Shown here: positions 45,133 through 46,030 of the stretch, one piece after another
Layout: each line of letters starts with the position of its first letter
Numbering within the stretch: the stretch's first letter is position 1
Origin: Thomasclavelia cocleata
Lineage (GTDB): Bacteria > Bacillota_I > Bacilli_A > Erysipelotrichales > Coprobacillaceae
NCBI RefSeq assembly: GCF_900102365.1
Contig: NZ_FOIN01000021.1
Location: forward strand, 1-46,030
Length of the DNA: 46,030 nucleotides
Direction: 5' to 3'
Made by a program: the position numbers and the translations under genes
The notes under the pieces: generated by a model
The model's database searches: none
Seen by the model: only the letters and a program-made list of their open reading frames with translations
Told to the model about the DNA's origin: nothing

Positions 45133-45501
45133 ATGAGTTTTAAATACAATCTCAATTATATTAGTGGAATTAATGAATATTCTAAACGAGCTATTTATAC
45201 TTTAGTTATTGATAGAGATTGTTTTTATGTAAATGGTCTAATTAAAAAGAAGAAATTTTCATATAATCAAGTTATCAAAATAGTTTATGGTACAACAGAT
45301 GAATTAAAAAGAAATATTGAAGAAGTAAATATAAATATTTTTGGTAATATTGGATTATTAGATCGCCGTTTAAATAAAAGACTTCATTATTGTTTAGTCA
45401 TTGTTTTAGAAAATACAACTATAATCTTTGCAGAAGAACATGAAACAAGTATAAAGAATGCTTATCAAAAATTGATGAAAGTTTATGAACAATATCATTA
45501 A
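45133..45501 (+). CDS. Hypothetical protein, 122 aa
   Basis: It starts 11 bp after the GTPase-nuclease fusion with an AGGGGGT site, so the two are probably co-transcribed. It has a strand-rich middle (AIYTLVIDRDCFYVNGLIKK, HYCLVIVLENTTIIFAEEHE) and a C-terminal helix, a pattern that fits a PH-like small domain. No membrane segment is seen. I do not recognise it. Its coupling to the fusion gene makes it a candidate partner. Confidence 0.7.
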   Translation: MSFKYNLNYISGINEYSKRAIYTLVIDRDCFYVNGLIKKKKFSYNQVIKIVYGTTDELKRNIEEVNINIFGNIGLLDRRLNKRLHYCLVIVLENTTIIFAEEHETSIKNAYQKLMKVYEQYH

Positions 45502-45644
45502 ATATATTGGTTGTATCTTTATTGGAAAATAAAAACTAAAATTTATTATGAGTTATATATTCAAGTCTTCAAATAATTTTTGAAGGTAGAATATAGAGTT
45601 CATTGATAACAATTATTTCTATGATAACATTATAAAAAAATAGT

Positions 45645-46030
45645 AGGGGCTGTAACGAGTAAATAACTCATTTCAGTTTCAAAAAAACGAAAAAAAACAC
45701 GGTCATCCGTGTTTTTTGGTATAATGTTAGTTATGAATACAACACTACACACAAAAAATTATAACGCATATCAACCGAATATGCTACTGGATTTTTCATT
45801 ATCTTTCGAAAAAGATATTGCTCATGATGATATTTGTAGAACTGTTATTGAAGTTGCGGAAGGGATCAATGTTGCTAAGTATGTCGATTTCTCTAACAGA
45901 AATTCTTATGGGTATGATGGAGTTATGATGTTTAAACTTCTTGTTCTTGCCAAATCACTTTTTGGTTACTGTTCTACTAGAAGATTAGCTGATTTGTGCA
46001 AAACTGATATCAGATTTATGTTTATTGCTG
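45645..46030 (+). mobile_element. Left end of an IS1182-family insertion sequence
   Basis: GGGGCTGT at 45646-45653 resembles the terminal repeat of IS1182-type elements and marks the likely left end. Inside it is a strong hairpin (AAAAAACACGG at 45692-45702 with CCGTGTTTTTT at 45707-45717), the kind that blocks read-through into the transposase. The transposase gene follows and runs past the window end, so the right end cannot be seen. Confidence 0.75.
45733..46030 (+). CDS. IS1182-family transposase, partial (N-terminus)
   Basis: The frame from the ATG at 45733 encodes 99 residues to the window edge (MNTTLHTKNYNAYQPNMLLD, SYGYDGVMMFKLLVLAKSLF, RLADLCKTDIRFMFIA). This is the conserved N-terminal domain of IS1182/IS1380-like DDE transposases, with the catalytic core outside the window. 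A TATAAT lies at 45720-45725, very close to this ATG, so a slightly later start is possible. Confidence 0.82.
   Translation, partial: MNTTLHTKNYNAYQPNMLLDFSLSFEKDIAHDDICRTVIEVAEGINVAKYVDFSNRNSYGYDGVMMFKLLVLAKSLFGYCSTRRLADLCKTDIRFMFIA

Noticed and set aside
1-46030. CRISPR array, tRNA or rRNA genes
   Set aside because: No regularly spaced repeats and no cloverleaf or rRNA-like conserved blocks were seen.

Overview
The window is AT-rich, low-GC Firmicute DNA. Codon use is strongly A/T-biased, genes have strong AGGAGG-type ribosome binding sites, and the chromosomal part carries a trigger-factor-like PPIase, a meso-DAP dehydrogenase, a lysine riboswitch and a TetM-like GTPase. The overall character fits a gut Erysipelotrichia/Coprobacillaceae-type organism (Thomasclavelia-like). 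That assignment is inference; no rRNA or tRNA gene is present to fix it.

Region 1 (about 1-22,460) is a defence and mobile-element island full of broken genes. It opens with a collapsed tyrosine integrase, a 5'-truncated metallophosphoesterase with a nonsense codon, and chimeric transposase debris, bracketed by an 18-bp direct repeat. Next is a compact defence operon: a GmrSD-like DUF262/HNH protein, a small Xre regulator, HsdM, a PIN-domain protein, an HsdS shuffling cassette with its own tyrosine recombinase, and HsdR. Four copies of a 14-bp core (TAAACAATAATTTA) in alternating orientation sit at the joints of the HsdS modules. In the orientation seen, one hsdS is full length and the other is split: its 3' half lies inverted beside it, and flipping 8515-9201 would restore an in-frame gene of about 394 aa. 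Downstream are an AAA/DUF4143 ATPase broken by one extra TA unit, a HEPN/Toprim-like remnant, an intact YefM/RelE-type toxin-antitoxin pair, and the ruins of a second paralogous type I locus (Xre, hsdM, inverted hsdS half, recombinase). That locus still carries an intact class III Fic adenylyltransferase. IS3, McrC and HipA-like fragments close the island.

Region 2 (about 22,460-45,640) is orderly chromosome: an rsmH paralogue, ddh, a DNA-alkyl methyltransferase, a trigger-factor-like PPIase lacking the ribosome-binding domain, and a divergent GNAT/MerR pair with a 19-bp-spacer MerR-type promoter. It continues with a run of co-directional genes: a THEP1-like NTPase, a FecCD-type ABC importer, an NCS2 purine permease, a three-subunit molybdenum hydroxylase and a MocA-like cytidylyltransferase. 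This looks like a purine-oxidation module with an inferred molybdate or tungstate supply. A lysine riboswitch then controls a fused binding-protein/permease and its ATPase. An 853-aa TetM/EF-G-like GTPase fused to a YacP/Rae1-type NYN nuclease follows, the most novel-looking single protein here.

Region 3 (45,645-end) is the left end of an IS1182-family element, cut by the window edge. No CRISPR array, tRNA or rRNA was found.
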